IMG/VR virus record: IMGVR_UViG_3300042516_001040 | Location: 1 to 43,598 of that record | Strand: one strand, 5' to 3' | DNA length: 43,598 bases | Source: a virus | Shown here: positions 18,082 through 27,140 of the stretch, piece by piece | Numbering within the stretch: position 1 is the stretch's first letter | How the letters are laid out: each line of letters begins with the position of its first letter | Notes under the pieces: model-generated | Told to the model about the DNA's origin: nothing | The model's database searches: none | Seen by the model: the letters and a program-made list of their open reading frames with translations, nothing else | Program-made: the position numbers and the translations under genes

Positions 18082-20305
18082 CTATGACATATACCGCGTT
18101 GCCAATGATCACATTGGAGATATTGCTATTAGGAATAAGAATAGACTAAGGTCTTGGGACTATGGATACAATAAGGAGTATAATGTTGTGGTCATATCGA
18201 AGGATGGAACAATTGGTGATATATATGAGATTAATGGGCTATTTGTAGCACTGCCAAAGACACCATCTGATGTTCCTACAGGAGATAATAAGTGGGTTGC
18301 TGCTGAGTACCCCAAAGAACTAAAGAACATTAAGACATCGTTCGAATGGATGCGTAGAGATAACGTATTTAAGAACCAATGGATTGACTACATAGAGCAA
18401 GAGTTCGATAGGCGTGAACTTGGGCACTGGTTTATGAATAACAATAAGCCAACATACATCACAGGAACACACTATATGTACCTACAATGGTCCAAGATAG
18501 ATATCGGTCTTCCGGACTTTCGTGAGTCAAACAGGATATTCTACATCTATTGGGAAGCATGCAAAGCAGATAATAGGTGCTACGGCATGTGCTATTTGAA
18601 GAACAGACGTAGTGGTTTCTCGTTCATGAGTTCCGGTGAAACATCAAACATAGGTACAATATCCAAAGACTCTCGTCTAGGTATACTGTCTAAGACAGGA
18701 TCTGATGCTAAGAAGATGTTTACCGACAAGGTTGTACCTATTGTACGTAACTACCCATTCTTCTTTAAGCCTGTGCAGGATGGTATGGATAATCCAAAGA
18801 CAGAACTATCGTTTAGGGTTCCTGCATCCAAGATTACCAAGAAGAGTATGAACGAGGAGAAAGACCTTGGAATCACAGGTCTTGACACAACTATCGACTG
18901 GAAGAACACAGCTGACAACAGCTACGATGGTGAGAAGTTGCTACTATTAGTACATGATGAATCTGGTAAGTGGGAGAAGCCTGAGAACATACTAAACAAT
19001 TGGCGTGTAACAAAGACCTGTCTTCGTCTTGGTAGTAGGATTATTGGTAAGTGTATGATGGGTTCCACATCCAACGCACTATCAAAGGGTGGTGATAACT
19101 TCAAGAAGTTATTCATGGACTCTGATCCACGTAAGCGATCATCAAACGGACAAACTAAATCAGGTCTATACAGCCTATTCATTCCTATGGAGTGGAACTT
19201 CGAAGGGTACATTGACCAGTATGGATGGCCTGTATTAGAAGACCCTAAGACACCTATACTAGGTATCGATGGTGACATGATTGAAAACGGTGTAATTACT
19301 TATTGGAACAATGAAGTAGATGCACTTAAGAATGACCCCGATGCACTCAACGAGTTCTATAGACAGATGCCTAGAACAGAGTCTCACGCGTTTAGAGATG
19401 AGTCTAAGCAGTCTTTATACAACTTATCTAAGATATATCAGCAGATAGACTATAACGACTCTCTAATCAAAGATAGAGTACTTACTAAGGGTAACTTCCA
19501 TTGGAAGAACGGAGAGAAAGACACGGAAGTAATATGGACTCCTGAAGCGTCGGGTAAATTTACCTTGTCGTGGATACCACCAATAGGTATTAGGAATAAT
19601 GTAATAAAAGATAGAAATGGAAGAAGAAGACCTGGAAATGATTATTTGGGGGCTTTTGGCTGTGATCCCTATGACATATCTGGCACAGTGGGTGGCGGTG
19701 GATCTAATGGTGCTTTACACGGCCTCACCGGATTCCATATGGACTCCAATGCGCCTACTAATCAGTTTTTTCTTGAATATGTAACAAGAACACAAACAGC
19801 AGAGATATTCTTTGAAGATGTACTAATGGCTATATGCTTCTATGGCATGCCAATACTTATTGAGAATAATAAGACTAGACTGCTTTACTACTTAAAAGAC
19901 AGGGGATACAGAGCGTTTTCTTTGAATAGACCGGACAAACACATATCTAAACTATCTAAGTTTGAATCAGAAGTGGGTGGTATACCTAACTCGTCTGAAG
20001 ACGTTAAGCAGGCTCACGCCTCTGGAATAGGTTCATATGTAGAACAATACGTAGGGTATGACTCAGAAGGTACGTACAGAGAATCCGATGAAATGGGTAA
20101 CATGTACTTCACTAGGACACTAGAAGAATGGGCTAAATTTGACATCAACAACAGAACTAAATTTGATGCCGCAATTAGCTCAGGATTAGCGATAATGGCA
20201 ACACGAAAGAACCAAACTACTAAGGAGACAGAAAAGTCAAAAATTAGTATTAAATTTGCAAGATACGACAATAGTGTTGGCAACGTTAGTCAATTAAAGA
20301 GATAA
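18065..20305 (+). CDS. Terminase large subunit (TerL)
   Basis: 746-aa packaging motor. The ATPase half has a Walker A-like LKNRRSGFS (178-186), in which the usual GKT is replaced by R-x-S-G-x-S, Walker B LLLLVHDE (D298-E299), and a coupling motif GSTSNALSKGG. The nuclease half (about 530-710) has GCDPYD (D534), PILIEN (E600) and DAAISSGLA (D701), the expected metal-binding acids of the RNase H-like fold. It matches terminases of Bacteroidota podoviruses and crAss-like phages in length and in these degenerate motifs. It cuts concatemers and pumps DNA into the prohead through the portal at 20305. It overlaps the small-terminase gene and runs into the portal with TAATGG. Confidence 0.92.
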   Translation: MVKNHNYDIYRVANDHIGDIAIRNKNRLRSWDYGYNKEYNVVVISKDGTIGDIYEINGLFVALPKTPSDVPTGDNKWVAAEYPKELKNIKTSFEWMRRDNVFKNQWIDYIEQEFDRRELGHWFMNNNKPTYITGTHYMYLQWSKIDIGLPDFRESNRIFYIYWEACKADNRCYGMCYLKNRRSGFSFMSSGETSNIGTISKDSRLGILSKTGSDAKKMFTDKVVPIVRNYPFFFKPVQDGMDNPKTELSFRVPASKITKKSMNEEKDLGITGLDTTIDWKNTADNSYDGEKLLLLVHDESGKWEKPENILNNWRVTKTCLRLGSRIIGKCMMGSTSNALSKGGDNFKKLFMDSDPRKRSSNGQTKSGLYSLFIPMEWNFEGYIDQYGWPVLEDPKTPILGIDGDMIENGVITYWNNEVDALKNDPDALNEFYRQMPRTESHAFRDESKQSLYNLSKIYQQIDYNDSLIKDRVLTKGNFHWKNGEKDTEVIWTPEASGKFTLSWIPPIGIRNNVIKDRNGRRRPGNDYLGAFGCDPYDISGTVGGGGSNGALHGLTGFHMDSNAPTNQFFLEYVTRTQTAEIFFEDVLMAICFYGMPILIENNKTRLLYYLKDRGYRAFSLNRPDKHISKLSKFESEVGGIPNSSEDVKQAHASGIGSYVEQYVGYDSEGTYRESDEMGNMYFTRTLEEWAKFDINNRTKFDAAISSGLAIMATRKNQTTKETEKSKISIKFARYDNSVGNVSQLKR

Positions 20306-22740
20306 TGGATAAAAAACCATCTGTAGTTATTAGTAGCACTCCATTTCCAAATCAAATGGCCACGGATGCTGAGAAGGCATCTAAGGATTATGGTTTAAAG
20401 GTTGGGAAGTCTATTGAAGGCGAATGGTTTAGAAGAGTTAACTCCGGAAACTGTCGTTACTATGATCAATATCTAGAGTTCCATAAGTTACGTTTGTACG
20501 GACGAGGTGAGCAACCCACAGAGATGTACAAAAAACTTTTAGCTGTAGATGGAGATTTATCGTTCCTTAATTTAGATTGGAAGCCTGTACCTATCATCCC
20601 AAAGTTTGTGGATATAGTAGTTAATGGTATGGCTGATCGTCTTTATGCAATTAAGGCGCAATCACAGGACGTAATGTCCGCTGAAAAAAAGAATGTATTT
20701 CAGGACATGGTTGAGTCCGATATGCTTACTAAAAACATATTGGATAAAACAAAGCAAGAGTTTGGTATCGATGCTTACAATGTTCCACCAGATGAAATAC
20801 CCGAGAATGATGAAGAGCTTTCTCTTTACATGCAATTAAAGTATAAGCCGTCTATCGAAATCGCAGAAGAGATTGCAATCAATACTCTTTTGGATATGAA
20901 TGACTACAAGGATGTAGTTAAACCACAAGTAGATAGAGACTTAACAGAGATTGGCATTGGTGCTGTAAAGCATTCATTCTATCCTGGAGCAGGAGTTAAA
21001 ATAGAATACGTTGACCCTGCCGCACTTGTTTATAGTTATACCGAGAAGCCTGACTTCTCTGATGTGTACTACATTGGTGAAGTAAAACAAGTTCACTACA
21101 CTGAACTACGCAAAATGAGTCCGGAACTAACGGATGAGCAGTTGACAGATATTAAAAATTCTGGCTCTGCGTGGTATAACTATTGGCCTGTTATTAGAAC
21201 ATTCCAAGAGGATGTGTTTAATAATGAGATGGTTACCCTACTTTACTTCAACTACAAGACTGAGAAACGTTTTGTATACAAAAAGAAGAAGCTAGAGAAC
21301 GGAGGGGAACGAGTTATTAGAAGAGATGAGAACTTTAAGCCTGATTCTGAAAACCCATCGTTTGAGCGGTTGGATGTTGTCAAGGATGTATGGTACGAGG
21401 GAGTTCTTGTTTTGGGTAGCAACATTCTTATTAAGTGGGATCTTCTTAAGAATATGGTGCGACCTGATGCGGCAACCGAAAAGTCACTTTGTAATTACAT
21501 TATAAATTCACCAAGTATGTACAAGGGACAAATACAGTCTCTTGTAAAACGAATGATTCCATTCGCTGATCAAATACAATTAACACATCTTAAGCTACAG
21601 CAAGTGATGTCACGCGTTGTTCCTGATGGTGTATTTATCGATGCAGATGGTATCTCTGAAGTAGACCTTGGAACAGGAGCCGCATATAATCCGGAAGATG
21701 CACTTAAGATGTACTTTCAAACTGGTTCGGTAGTTGGTCGTAGCTATACAGGTGATGGAGAGTTTAACAACGCACGAGTTCCTATTCAGGAACTACAGAC
21801 CAATAGTGGTGCATCTAAGATGTCTGCGTTGATTAATCACTACAACTATAACCTAAATATGATACGCGATGTCACAGGTCTTAATGAGGCTCGTGATGGT
21901 TCTACTCCTGATCCTAACGCACTTGTTGGTGTTCAGAAGTTAGCGGCATTGAATAGTAACGTAGCCACACGACACATCCTACAAGGAGGTCTAATGGTTA
22001 CTAAGCGATTGTCTGAAGGTATATCACTACGTGTAGCTGATATCCTTAACTATGCAGACTTCAGAGAAGAATTCGCAATGCAGATTGGCAAGTACAACCT
22101 TGCTATACTTGATGATATCAAGAACCTATACTTACATTCATTTGGTATATTCATAGAGCTTGCGCCAGATGAAGAAGAAAAACAGCAAGTAGAACAGAAT
22201 ATACAGATAGCACTTAGTAGAGATCAGATTGATCTTGAAGACGCTATTGATATTCGTATGATTAAGAATCTTAAACTCGCCAATGAATTGCTCAAAGTTA
22301 AGCGTAAACGCAAAACAATGGAGCGTCAGAAGCGAGAAGATATGCAGTCTCAGATACAAATGCAGATTAACATGCAGTCTCAAGAAGCTGCTGCACAGCA
22401 GAAGCAACAGACAGCACAAATGGAGGCTCAAGCTAAGATTGCCATCAAACAAAACGAAGCACAACTTGATATGCAACGTATGCAGTTTGAAGTTGAAAAG
22501 AAGAAAGAGTTGATGGCACTAGAGTTTGAGTACAACATGCAACTTAAAGGTATCGAAACTGACAACTTAATGAAGAGAGAGAAAGAGCGTGAAAAAGCAA
22601 AAGACAAGCGTGTAGACCTACAGGCAACTCGTCAGTCAGAGCTTATTAATCAGCGTAAAAACAATCTTCCTCCATTAAGTTTTGAGTCTGAAGAAGATTC
22701 ATTAGACAACTTTGATTTAGGATCATTTGAACCAAGATAA
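20305..22740 (+). CDS. Portal protein
   Basis: 811-aa protein of the size used by crAss-like and Cellulophaga-type phages. N-terminal region PKFVDIVVNGMADRLYAIKA, wing/clip regions with YVDPAALVYSYTEKPDFSD and YYIGEVKQVHYTELRKM, stem-like helices (INHYNYNLNMIRDVTGLNEARDGS), and a long C-terminal Gln/Met-rich coiled coil (residues about 670-790; QMQINMQSQEAAAQQKQQTAQ). Forms the dodecameric vertex through which TerL packages DNA. The gene abuts terL and the next small gene. The extended C-terminal helix, longer than in simple portals, may be the internal barrel. Confidence 0.9.
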   Translation: MDKKPSVVISSTPFPNQMATDAEKASKDYGLKVGKSIEGEWFRRVNSGNCRYYDQYLEFHKLRLYGRGEQPTEMYKKLLAVDGDLSFLNLDWKPVPIIPKFVDIVVNGMADRLYAIKAQSQDVMSAEKKNVFQDMVESDMLTKNILDKTKQEFGIDAYNVPPDEIPENDEELSLYMQLKYKPSIEIAEEIAINTLLDMNDYKDVVKPQVDRDLTEIGIGAVKHSFYPGAGVKIEYVDPAALVYSYTEKPDFSDVYYIGEVKQVHYTELRKMSPELTDEQLTDIKNSGSAWYNYWPVIRTFQEDVFNNEMVTLLYFNYKTEKRFVYKKKKLENGGERVIRRDENFKPDSENPSFERLDVVKDVWYEGVLVLGSNILIKWDLLKNMVRPDAATEKSLCNYIINSPSMYKGQIQSLVKRMIPFADQIQLTHLKLQQVMSRVVPDGVFIDADGISEVDLGTGAAYNPEDALKMYFQTGSVVGRSYTGDGEFNNARVPIQELQTNSGASKMSALINHYNYNLNMIRDVTGLNEARDGSTPDPNALVGVQKLAALNSNVATRHILQGGLMVTKRLSEGISLRVADILNYADFREEFAMQIGKYNLAILDDIKNLYLHSFGIFIELAPDEEEKQQVEQNIQIALSRDQIDLEDAIDIRMIKNLKLANELLKVKRKRKTMERQKREDMQSQIQMQINMQSQEAAAQQKQQTAQMEAQAKIAIKQNEAQLDMQRMQFEVEKKKELMALEFEYNMQLKGIETDNLMKREKEREKAKDKRVDLQATRQSELINQRKNNLPPLSFESEEDSLDNFDLGSFEPR

Positions 22741-22742
22741 TT

Positions 22743-22961
22743 ATGTTAAAGCCTAGTAAAATAAAAGTAAATCCTTACCTATCAGGAACTGGTAGTAAGA
22801 ATAGATATGATATCGTAGGAGGTGTAACAATGTCTCGTGGTCCTGTATCTTTAGATATATCAACCTCAGCAGGAAGCGATTATAGACCAGAGACAGATAT
22901 TACTCTAGGTGTAAACATACCTATTACTAAGAGAGTAAAAAACAAACGCAAGTTTCTGTAA
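22743..22961 (+). CDS. Hypothetical 72-aa protein
   Basis: Small basic beta-rich protein (KPSKIKVNPYLSGTGSKNRYDIVGG, VTMSRGPVSLDISTSAGSDYRP, ITLGVNIPITKRVKNKRKF). The internal pattern resembles a single beta-hairpin of an outer-membrane-barrel-like or decoration protein, but no family is recognised. Tightly packed (2 bp after the portal and directly adjacent to the next gene), so almost certainly translated. Confidence 0.66.
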   Translation: MLKPSKIKVNPYLSGTGSKNRYDIVGGVTMSRGPVSLDISTSAGSDYRPETDITLGVNIPITKRVKNKRKFL

Positions 22962-23402
22962 ATGGCATATATAGAACATAACTTCTTTCCACTGAAGGTT
23001 TTTGTTCGTAATGAGTACATGTATCAGTTTAAGAAAGGTCATGGTGAATTTACGGAAGGAATAATTGTTTCTGTAAGATGTCTTCCTGGACAGGCTGCAT
23101 TGTTTCAGGTGTTATTGAATAATGGTGTGATGCGTGATAAATTGCCATCACATGCGTTATTAACGACAGATAAACTGCCAAATCCCGATTTACCGTTCCA
23201 TATTTTACAAATTTGGAATTGTTTTAGTTATAATTTCACACTCACGCAGTTGTCTTACGTGTATGATTCTCCAGTAGAAGTATACATGAAAGATAGAAAG
23301 TGGTATGAAGGAACATACTATGCAACTATCAATTGGGGTTCTGGAGACATAAATACAGATATTAGTTTAGCTGAAGATCCATTGGAGCATCACACCATAT
23401 GA
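22962..23402 (+). CDS. Hypothetical 146-aa beta-rich protein
   Basis: Pattern AYIEHNFFPLKVFVRNEYMYQFKKGHGEFTEGIIVSVRCLPGQA, LFQVLLNNGVMRDKLPSHAL, and EVYMKDRKWYEGTYYATINWGSGD. Proteins of this type accompany portal and capsid genes in Bacteroidota phages, in my recollection; function unknown. Possibly a head-completion or capsid-interior protein. It follows the previous stop directly and overlaps the next start (ATGA at 23399). Confidence 0.72.
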   Translation: MAYIEHNFFPLKVFVRNEYMYQFKKGHGEFTEGIIVSVRCLPGQAALFQVLLNNGVMRDKLPSHALLTTDKLPNPDLPFHILQIWNCFSYNFTLTQLSYVYDSPVEVYMKDRKWYEGTYYATINWGSGDINTDISLAEDPLEHHTI

Positions 23403-23590
23403 TTTTGCTTGATAATGGTCAGATAGCACTACAGCCCAATAATAGGATAAAGTGGTCAGAGCCATCATTCGTTACTAAAGAGTTTCCTACAAAGCCTGAC
23501 TATATGGTTAATAAAGAGTACTTTAACTGTGAAGGCTTTGAGAAGTGGCAGACAGAAGATTCTGAGAGAATGTTTTACGATAATGAATAA
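23399..23590 (+). CDS. Hypothetical 63-aa protein
   Basis: MILLDNGQIALQPNNRIKWSE, then FVTKEFPTKPDYMVNKEYF, FEKWQTEDSERMFYDNE. Acidic, soluble. It overlaps the previous stop (ATGA) and is followed 3 bp later by the next gene. Similar short acidic proteins (Q-P-NNRI-W) lie between portal and capsid in related phages. No function. Confidence 0.68.
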   Translation: MILLDNGQIALQPNNRIKWSEPSFVTKEFPTKPDYMVNKEYFNCEGFEKWQTEDSERMFYDNE

Positions 23591-23593
23591 GTT

Positions 23594-23740
23594 ATGAAGA
23601 AGGGACTATATGCAAACATTCATGCTAAAAGAGCAAGAATAGCCGCAGGATCAGGAGAATCTATGCGTAAACCTGGAACTAAAGGTGCGCCTACAGCAAA
23701 GGCATTCAAGCAGTCTAAGAAAACAGCTAAGAAGAAATGA
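23594..23740 (+). CDS. Conserved small protein (KKGLYANIHAKRARIAAGSGE type), 48 aa
   Basis: Starts MKKGLYANIHAKRARIAAGS and continues GESMRKPGTKGAPTAKAF, ending in a Lys-rich tail. The sequence KGLYANIHAKR-x-RIAAGSGE-x-MRKPG-x-KGAPTA is one of the most conserved tiny proteins across marine and Bacteroidota podo-like phages. Its function is not established. The basic composition suggests nucleic-acid or capsid binding. Start at 23594, stop overlapped by the next ATG (23737). Confidence 0.85.
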   Translation: MKKGLYANIHAKRARIAAGSGESMRKPGTKGAPTAKAFKQSKKTAKKK

Positions 23741-24204
23741 TAAAGAACAGGATAAATGACAGCATAGGTAAGTATAAGAAGTTTAAAAGTACATTACCAG
23801 ACAACTTGAGATTAGGAAAATCAAGTAGTTATGCTATGAAAAGAAGTTGGAGAGACTCAGGAAAACCTAAAAATTTTGATGAGGCAAAAGAAAACATGTT
23901 TTTTCCGGTTTACCATCCTGAAGAAGATAAAACTATATATCATGGTTCTTCTGTAAGTAATAAGTCTGGTAAATTTTATAAACCAAAATCTCACAAAAGT
24001 ACATACATGGAGTTAGAGGGGTATAGAGATAATCCAGATATGAAAGAATTTAGGGAAAATACTAAACTTGTTTCAAGAGGAAAGTATTGGAAATATAAAG
24101 CAAAAACTAATAGAGATGTTAAAAACTCTACTAAAGTAGATGCTAGAACAAATAAGAGGATAGAAAAAGGAATTTCTATGTCAAAGAATACTAAGAAGAA
24201 ATGA
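23737..24204 (+). CDS. Lys-rich structural-region protein, 155 aa
   Basis: Basic protein (IGKYKKFKSTLPDNLRLGKSSS, MKRSWRDSGKPKNFDEAKENMF, KYKAKTNRDVKNSTKVDART). The motif SYAMKRSWRDSGKPKNFDEAKE is typical of a family I have seen near MCP genes: proteins carrying YxMKRxWEDSGKPKxFxEA. Function unknown. Start overlaps previous stop (ATGA); end overlaps the next start (ATGA at 24201). Confidence 0.74.
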   Translation: MIKNRINDSIGKYKKFKSTLPDNLRLGKSSSYAMKRSWRDSGKPKNFDEAKENMFFPVYHPEEDKTIYHGSSVSNKSGKFYKPKSHKSTYMELEGYRDNPDMKEFRENTKLVSRGKYWKYKAKTNRDVKNSTKVDARTNKRIEKGISMSKNTKKK

Positions 24205-24503
24205 AAGACTCTCGTTTAGATAGAGCAGGAGTAACAGGATTTAATAAGCCTAAGCGAACTCCAGGTCATCCTACTAAGTCACACATTGTTGTGGCTAAAG
24301 TTGGTGACATTATTAAGACTATTCGTTTCGGACAACAAGGAGTTAAGACCAATCAGACTGTCGGGCAACGTGAAGCGTTTAAAAGCCGTCATGCTAAAAA
24401 CATTGCTAAAGGAAAACTGTCTGCTGCATACTGGGCCGATAAGGCAAAGTGGAGTCCAAGCAAGACTGCATCACCAAGCAAAAAGTGGGTGAAAGGCTCT
24501 TGA
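24201..24503 (+). CDS. Conserved phage protein (GFNKPKRTPxHPTKSH family), 100 aa
   Basis: Signature SRLDRAGVTGFNKPKRTPGHP, TKSHIVVAKVGDIIKTIRFG, QQGVKTNQ, then FKSRHAKNIAKGKLSAAYWAD and KAKWSPS. This small protein is shared by many marine phages and some large algal viruses (I believe Pfam DUF5872; not verified). It ends the run of small basic genes before the scaffold. Likely an internal or capsid-associated protein. Basic residues dominate. No enzyme motif. Confidence 0.85.
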   Translation: MKDSRLDRAGVTGFNKPKRTPGHPTKSHIVVAKVGDIIKTIRFGQQGVKTNQTVGQREAFKSRHAKNIAKGKLSAAYWADKAKWSPSKTASPSKKWVKGS

Positions 24504-24526
24504 TAATATATATAGAAAAATTTACT

Positions 24527-24534
24527 TAACTTTG
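24527..24534 (+). promoter_or_regulatory. Promoter -7 box TAACTTTG for the scaffold/capsid genes
   Basis: TAACTTTG lies 20 nt upstream of the scaffold ATG. The leader AATTAAATCAAATG (24539-24552) is shared with groEL and the 27141 gene. TTG at 24500 is 24 nt upstream, longer than the usual -33 spacing. Confidence 0.55.
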
Positions 24535-24554
24535 TACCAATTAAATCAAATGTA

Positions 24555-25667
24555 ATGGAAGAACCGAAATTCACAGTACGCGCTGTCGACTTTGAAGAAA
24601 AGTCTCTGCAAGAGATAGAGACAGAATTAATCGAGCAGCACCAACAGGAAGTAGCTGAAGCATCTTCAGAGGCTCCTAGAGAGGCACAACAAGAGACGGT
24701 TGATGCTTCATTGCAAGAGGGATCAGTAACGACTGATGCCCCACAAAATATAGAGATTGATGATAACGTGATTCTTTCTCACATTAAAAACAAGTACAAT
24801 AGAGAGGTTAGTTCTATTGACGAATTAATTCAAGAACGAGCTGTTCAAGAAGAATTAGAGTCAGACGTAGCTGCCTTTCAGAAGTACAAAAAAGAAACAG
24901 GGCGTGGAATAGAGGACTTTGTTAAGTTGAACAGAGACTTGTCCACAGCAGACCCTGAAAGATTGCTTGCTGATTATTACCGAGATCAAGGTGATGATGA
25001 CGAGGATGTCGAATATAGGTTGAGTAGGTTCTCCTACGATGAAGACCTAGATTCAGAGGATGAGATCCGCGAACGCAAGCTATCTAAAAAGCAAGAGCTT
25101 AAAAAGGCGATTAAGCATTTTGAAGATCTAAAGGAGCAGTACAAGGTTCCTCTTGAGTCAAGAGAGTCATTTGTTCCCCAAGAAGAGAGAGAAGCTTATG
25201 AATCCTTTCAAGCATATAAGCGTAACCAATCCTCTGAGCTTGAAGAACAGACCAAGAAGTCTGAGTTTTTTCAGAAGAAGACAAACGAGTTATTCTCCAA
25301 CGATTTCGATGGATTTCGATTTAATGTTGACGATAATACAAACATTGTTTTCAAACCTGGTGAAGCGAAAGACATCATGGCGAAGCAGTCTAACATAGTG
25401 AACTTTATCAACAACTTTTTAGATGATAATGGTTACTTAAGGGATGCTGCACAGTTCCACAAAGCTATCGCTATGGCTATGGATCCAGATAAAACTGCTA
25501 GGTTTTTCTATGAAAAAGGTAAATCCGACGCAGTGACTAATTTTGATAGAGAGTCTAAGAATATAGATATGCGAAGTTCACCGACACCAACACCAAAGGC
25601 AGGTGGATTCCAAGTCAAAGTAATAGAAGATGGTTACGAAGGTAAATTAAAATTTCGTAAACGTTAA
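24555..25667 (+). CDS. Scaffolding protein (putative)
   Basis: 370 aa, very acidic and helical (EEKSLQEIETELIEQHQQEVAEASSE, a DDEDVEYRLSRFSYDED stretch, and a helical ELKKAIKHFEDLKEQYK). C-terminal residues about 345-370 are basic (KAGGFQVKVIEDGYEGKLKF, KRR-like tail), as expected for a scaffold that binds capsid subunits. Directly upstream of the MCP (11-bp gap) with no catalytic triad visible, so a protease fusion is unlikely. It lies in the standard position between portal and MCP. The consensus start ATG (24550) is followed by TAA; the actual start is the overlapping ATG at 24555. Confidence 0.82.
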   Translation: MEEPKFTVRAVDFEEKSLQEIETELIEQHQQEVAEASSEAPREAQQETVDASLQEGSVTTDAPQNIEIDDNVILSHIKNKYNREVSSIDELIQERAVQEELESDVAAFQKYKKETGRGIEDFVKLNRDLSTADPERLLADYYRDQGDDDEDVEYRLSRFSYDEDLDSEDEIRERKLSKKQELKKAIKHFEDLKEQYKVPLESRESFVPQEEREAYESFQAYKRNQSSELEEQTKKSEFFQKKTNELFSNDFDGFRFNVDDNTNIVFKPGEAKDIMAKQSNIVNFINNFLDDNGYLRDAAQFHKAIAMAMDPDKTARFFYEKGKSDAVTNFDRESKNIDMRSSPTPTPKAGGFQVKVIEDGYEGKLKFRKR

Positions 25668-25678
25668 ACTAAAGTAAA

Positions 25679-27076
25679 ATGGCAGGTTCATTGTTAACAA
25701 CGCCCGGGGTAAGTTTAACCCCTAGCACGGTAAAGAATACTTTACCAACAAATTATTTATCTAGCACTGATTTCGATTTCTTGAATCAGTATCTTCCTGA
25801 TACTTACGAGCAAGAATTTGAGCGATATGGTAATCGTTCTATTGCGTCTTTCCTACGTAATGTTAGTGCTGAGGTACCTTCAGCTTCTGACTTGATTAAG
25901 TGGGCAGAGCAAGGTCGTTTGCATACTAAATTTACAGGATTGACATATGCATCTATTTCATCTGGAACACAGGTTTTTACTATGGCTGGTTCTGATGTTT
26001 GTAACTTCCGTGTTAATCAAACTGTATTTTTATCTTCTGAATCAACAAGTGCATTTGCAAAAGGTATTGTTACAGCAGTAGCTTCTAACGGAACTACGTT
26101 TACTGTAGCATACTATGACAATGCATACAATTCAACTTCTCCTTTTGCTTCAGGAACTGTTACTGCATTTGTATATGGTTCTGAGTTTAAAAAAGGTGAT
26201 TTAGGAATGACTGGTTCACTTGATCCAGTTGATGATATCTTCGAAGTTAAGCCTGTAATCATTAAAGACAAATTTGAAGTATCAGGATCTGATATGGCTC
26301 AAATTGGTTGGGTTGAGGTTACTACTGAAAATGGTGCTACAGGATACCTTTGGTATGTTAAAGCAGAGCATGAAACTCGTCTACGTTTCGATGATTATCT
26401 TGAAATGATGATGATTGAACACGTTCCTACTGAAGCTACTTCAGGAGCTGCTGGTGTATTAGGTACAACTTCAGGATCTCAAGGTTTATTTGATGCTATC
26501 GAAACTCGTGGTAATGTATGGTCTGGAGGTAATCCATCTACATTAGGTGAGTTCGATGATATCGTTAACCGATTGGATAAGCAAGGTGCTATCGCTGAAA
26601 ACGTATTGTTCGTTAATCGTGAGTTCTCTTTCGATATCGATGATATGTTGGCTGCTCAAAACTCTTACGGAGTTGGTGGTACTTCTTATGGTTTGTTTGA
26701 CAACGATAAAGACATGGCTATTAGCCTAGGATTTAGTTCTTTCCGTCGTGGTTATGACTTCTACAAGTCTGACTGGAAGTACTTGAACGATGCTACTCTT
26801 CGTGGTGGTCTTGTTGGTGGTGCTGTAAACGGAGTTCTTATCCCTGCTGGTACTATGTCAGTATACGATCAAATCATGGGTAAAAACATGAAGCGTCCAT
26901 TCCTTCACGTTCGTTACCGTGCTTCTGAGGCTGAAAACCGTAAGTTTAAAACTTGGGTTATCGGTTCTGCTGGAGGTGCTGCTAATAGTGAGCGAGATGC
27001 TATGTCAGTACACTTCTTGTCTGAGCGTGCGCTTTGTACTCTTGGAGCAAACAACTTTGTATTGTTCAAAGACTAA
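25679..27076 (+). CDS. Major capsid protein
   Basis: 465 aa. N-terminal arm (SLLTTPGVSLTPSTVKNTLP), then DFLNQYLPDTYEQEFERYGN, RSIASFLRNVSAEVPSASDL, central beta domain with FKKGDLGMTGSLDPVDD and the later ATLRGGLVGGAVNGVLIPAG, near C-terminal HVRYRASEAENRKFKTWVIG. The size, N-terminal pattern and location directly after the scaffold identify the HK97-type MCP of Bacteroidota phages, including crAss-like relatives. Codons here favour T-ending and regular forms, consistent with high expression. Strong terminator follows at 27092. Probable client of the phage GroEL-GroES. Confidence 0.92.
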   Translation: MAGSLLTTPGVSLTPSTVKNTLPTNYLSSTDFDFLNQYLPDTYEQEFERYGNRSIASFLRNVSAEVPSASDLIKWAEQGRLHTKFTGLTYASISSGTQVFTMAGSDVCNFRVNQTVFLSSESTSAFAKGIVTAVASNGTTFTVAYYDNAYNSTSPFASGTVTAFVYGSEFKKGDLGMTGSLDPVDDIFEVKPVIIKDKFEVSGSDMAQIGWVEVTTENGATGYLWYVKAEHETRLRFDDYLEMMMIEHVPTEATSGAAGVLGTTSGSQGLFDAIETRGNVWSGGNPSTLGEFDDIVNRLDKQGAIAENVLFVNREFSFDIDDMLAAQNSYGVGGTSYGLFDNDKDMAISLGFSSFRRGYDFYKSDWKYLNDATLRGGLVGGAVNGVLIPAGTMSVYDQIMGKNMKRPFLHVRYRASEAENRKFKTWVIGSAGGAANSERDAMSVHFLSERALCTLGANNFVLFKD

Positions 27077-27091
27077 GAATAACAATAACTA

Positions 27092-27121
27092 GGGGAGATG
27101 AAACACTCTCCCCTTTTTTTT
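27092..27121 (+). terminator. Terminator after the capsid gene
   Basis: Stem GGGGAG/CTCCCC (27092-27097, 27108-27113; 10-nt loop) followed by eight T residues. Located 16 bp after the MCP stop. The next gene starts 20 nt beyond, without a clear TAnnTTTG box between. Confidence 0.82.
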
Positions 27122-27140
27122 AAATTTTAAATTAAATCAA

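Noticed and set aside
18065-20305. Terminase frameshift or intein
   Set aside because: The frame is continuous with all expected motifs in order, and no extra domain is present.
24555-25667. Protease fused to the scaffold
   Set aside because: No Ser/His/Asp or ClpP-like motif could be identified; the protein is acidic and helical throughout.
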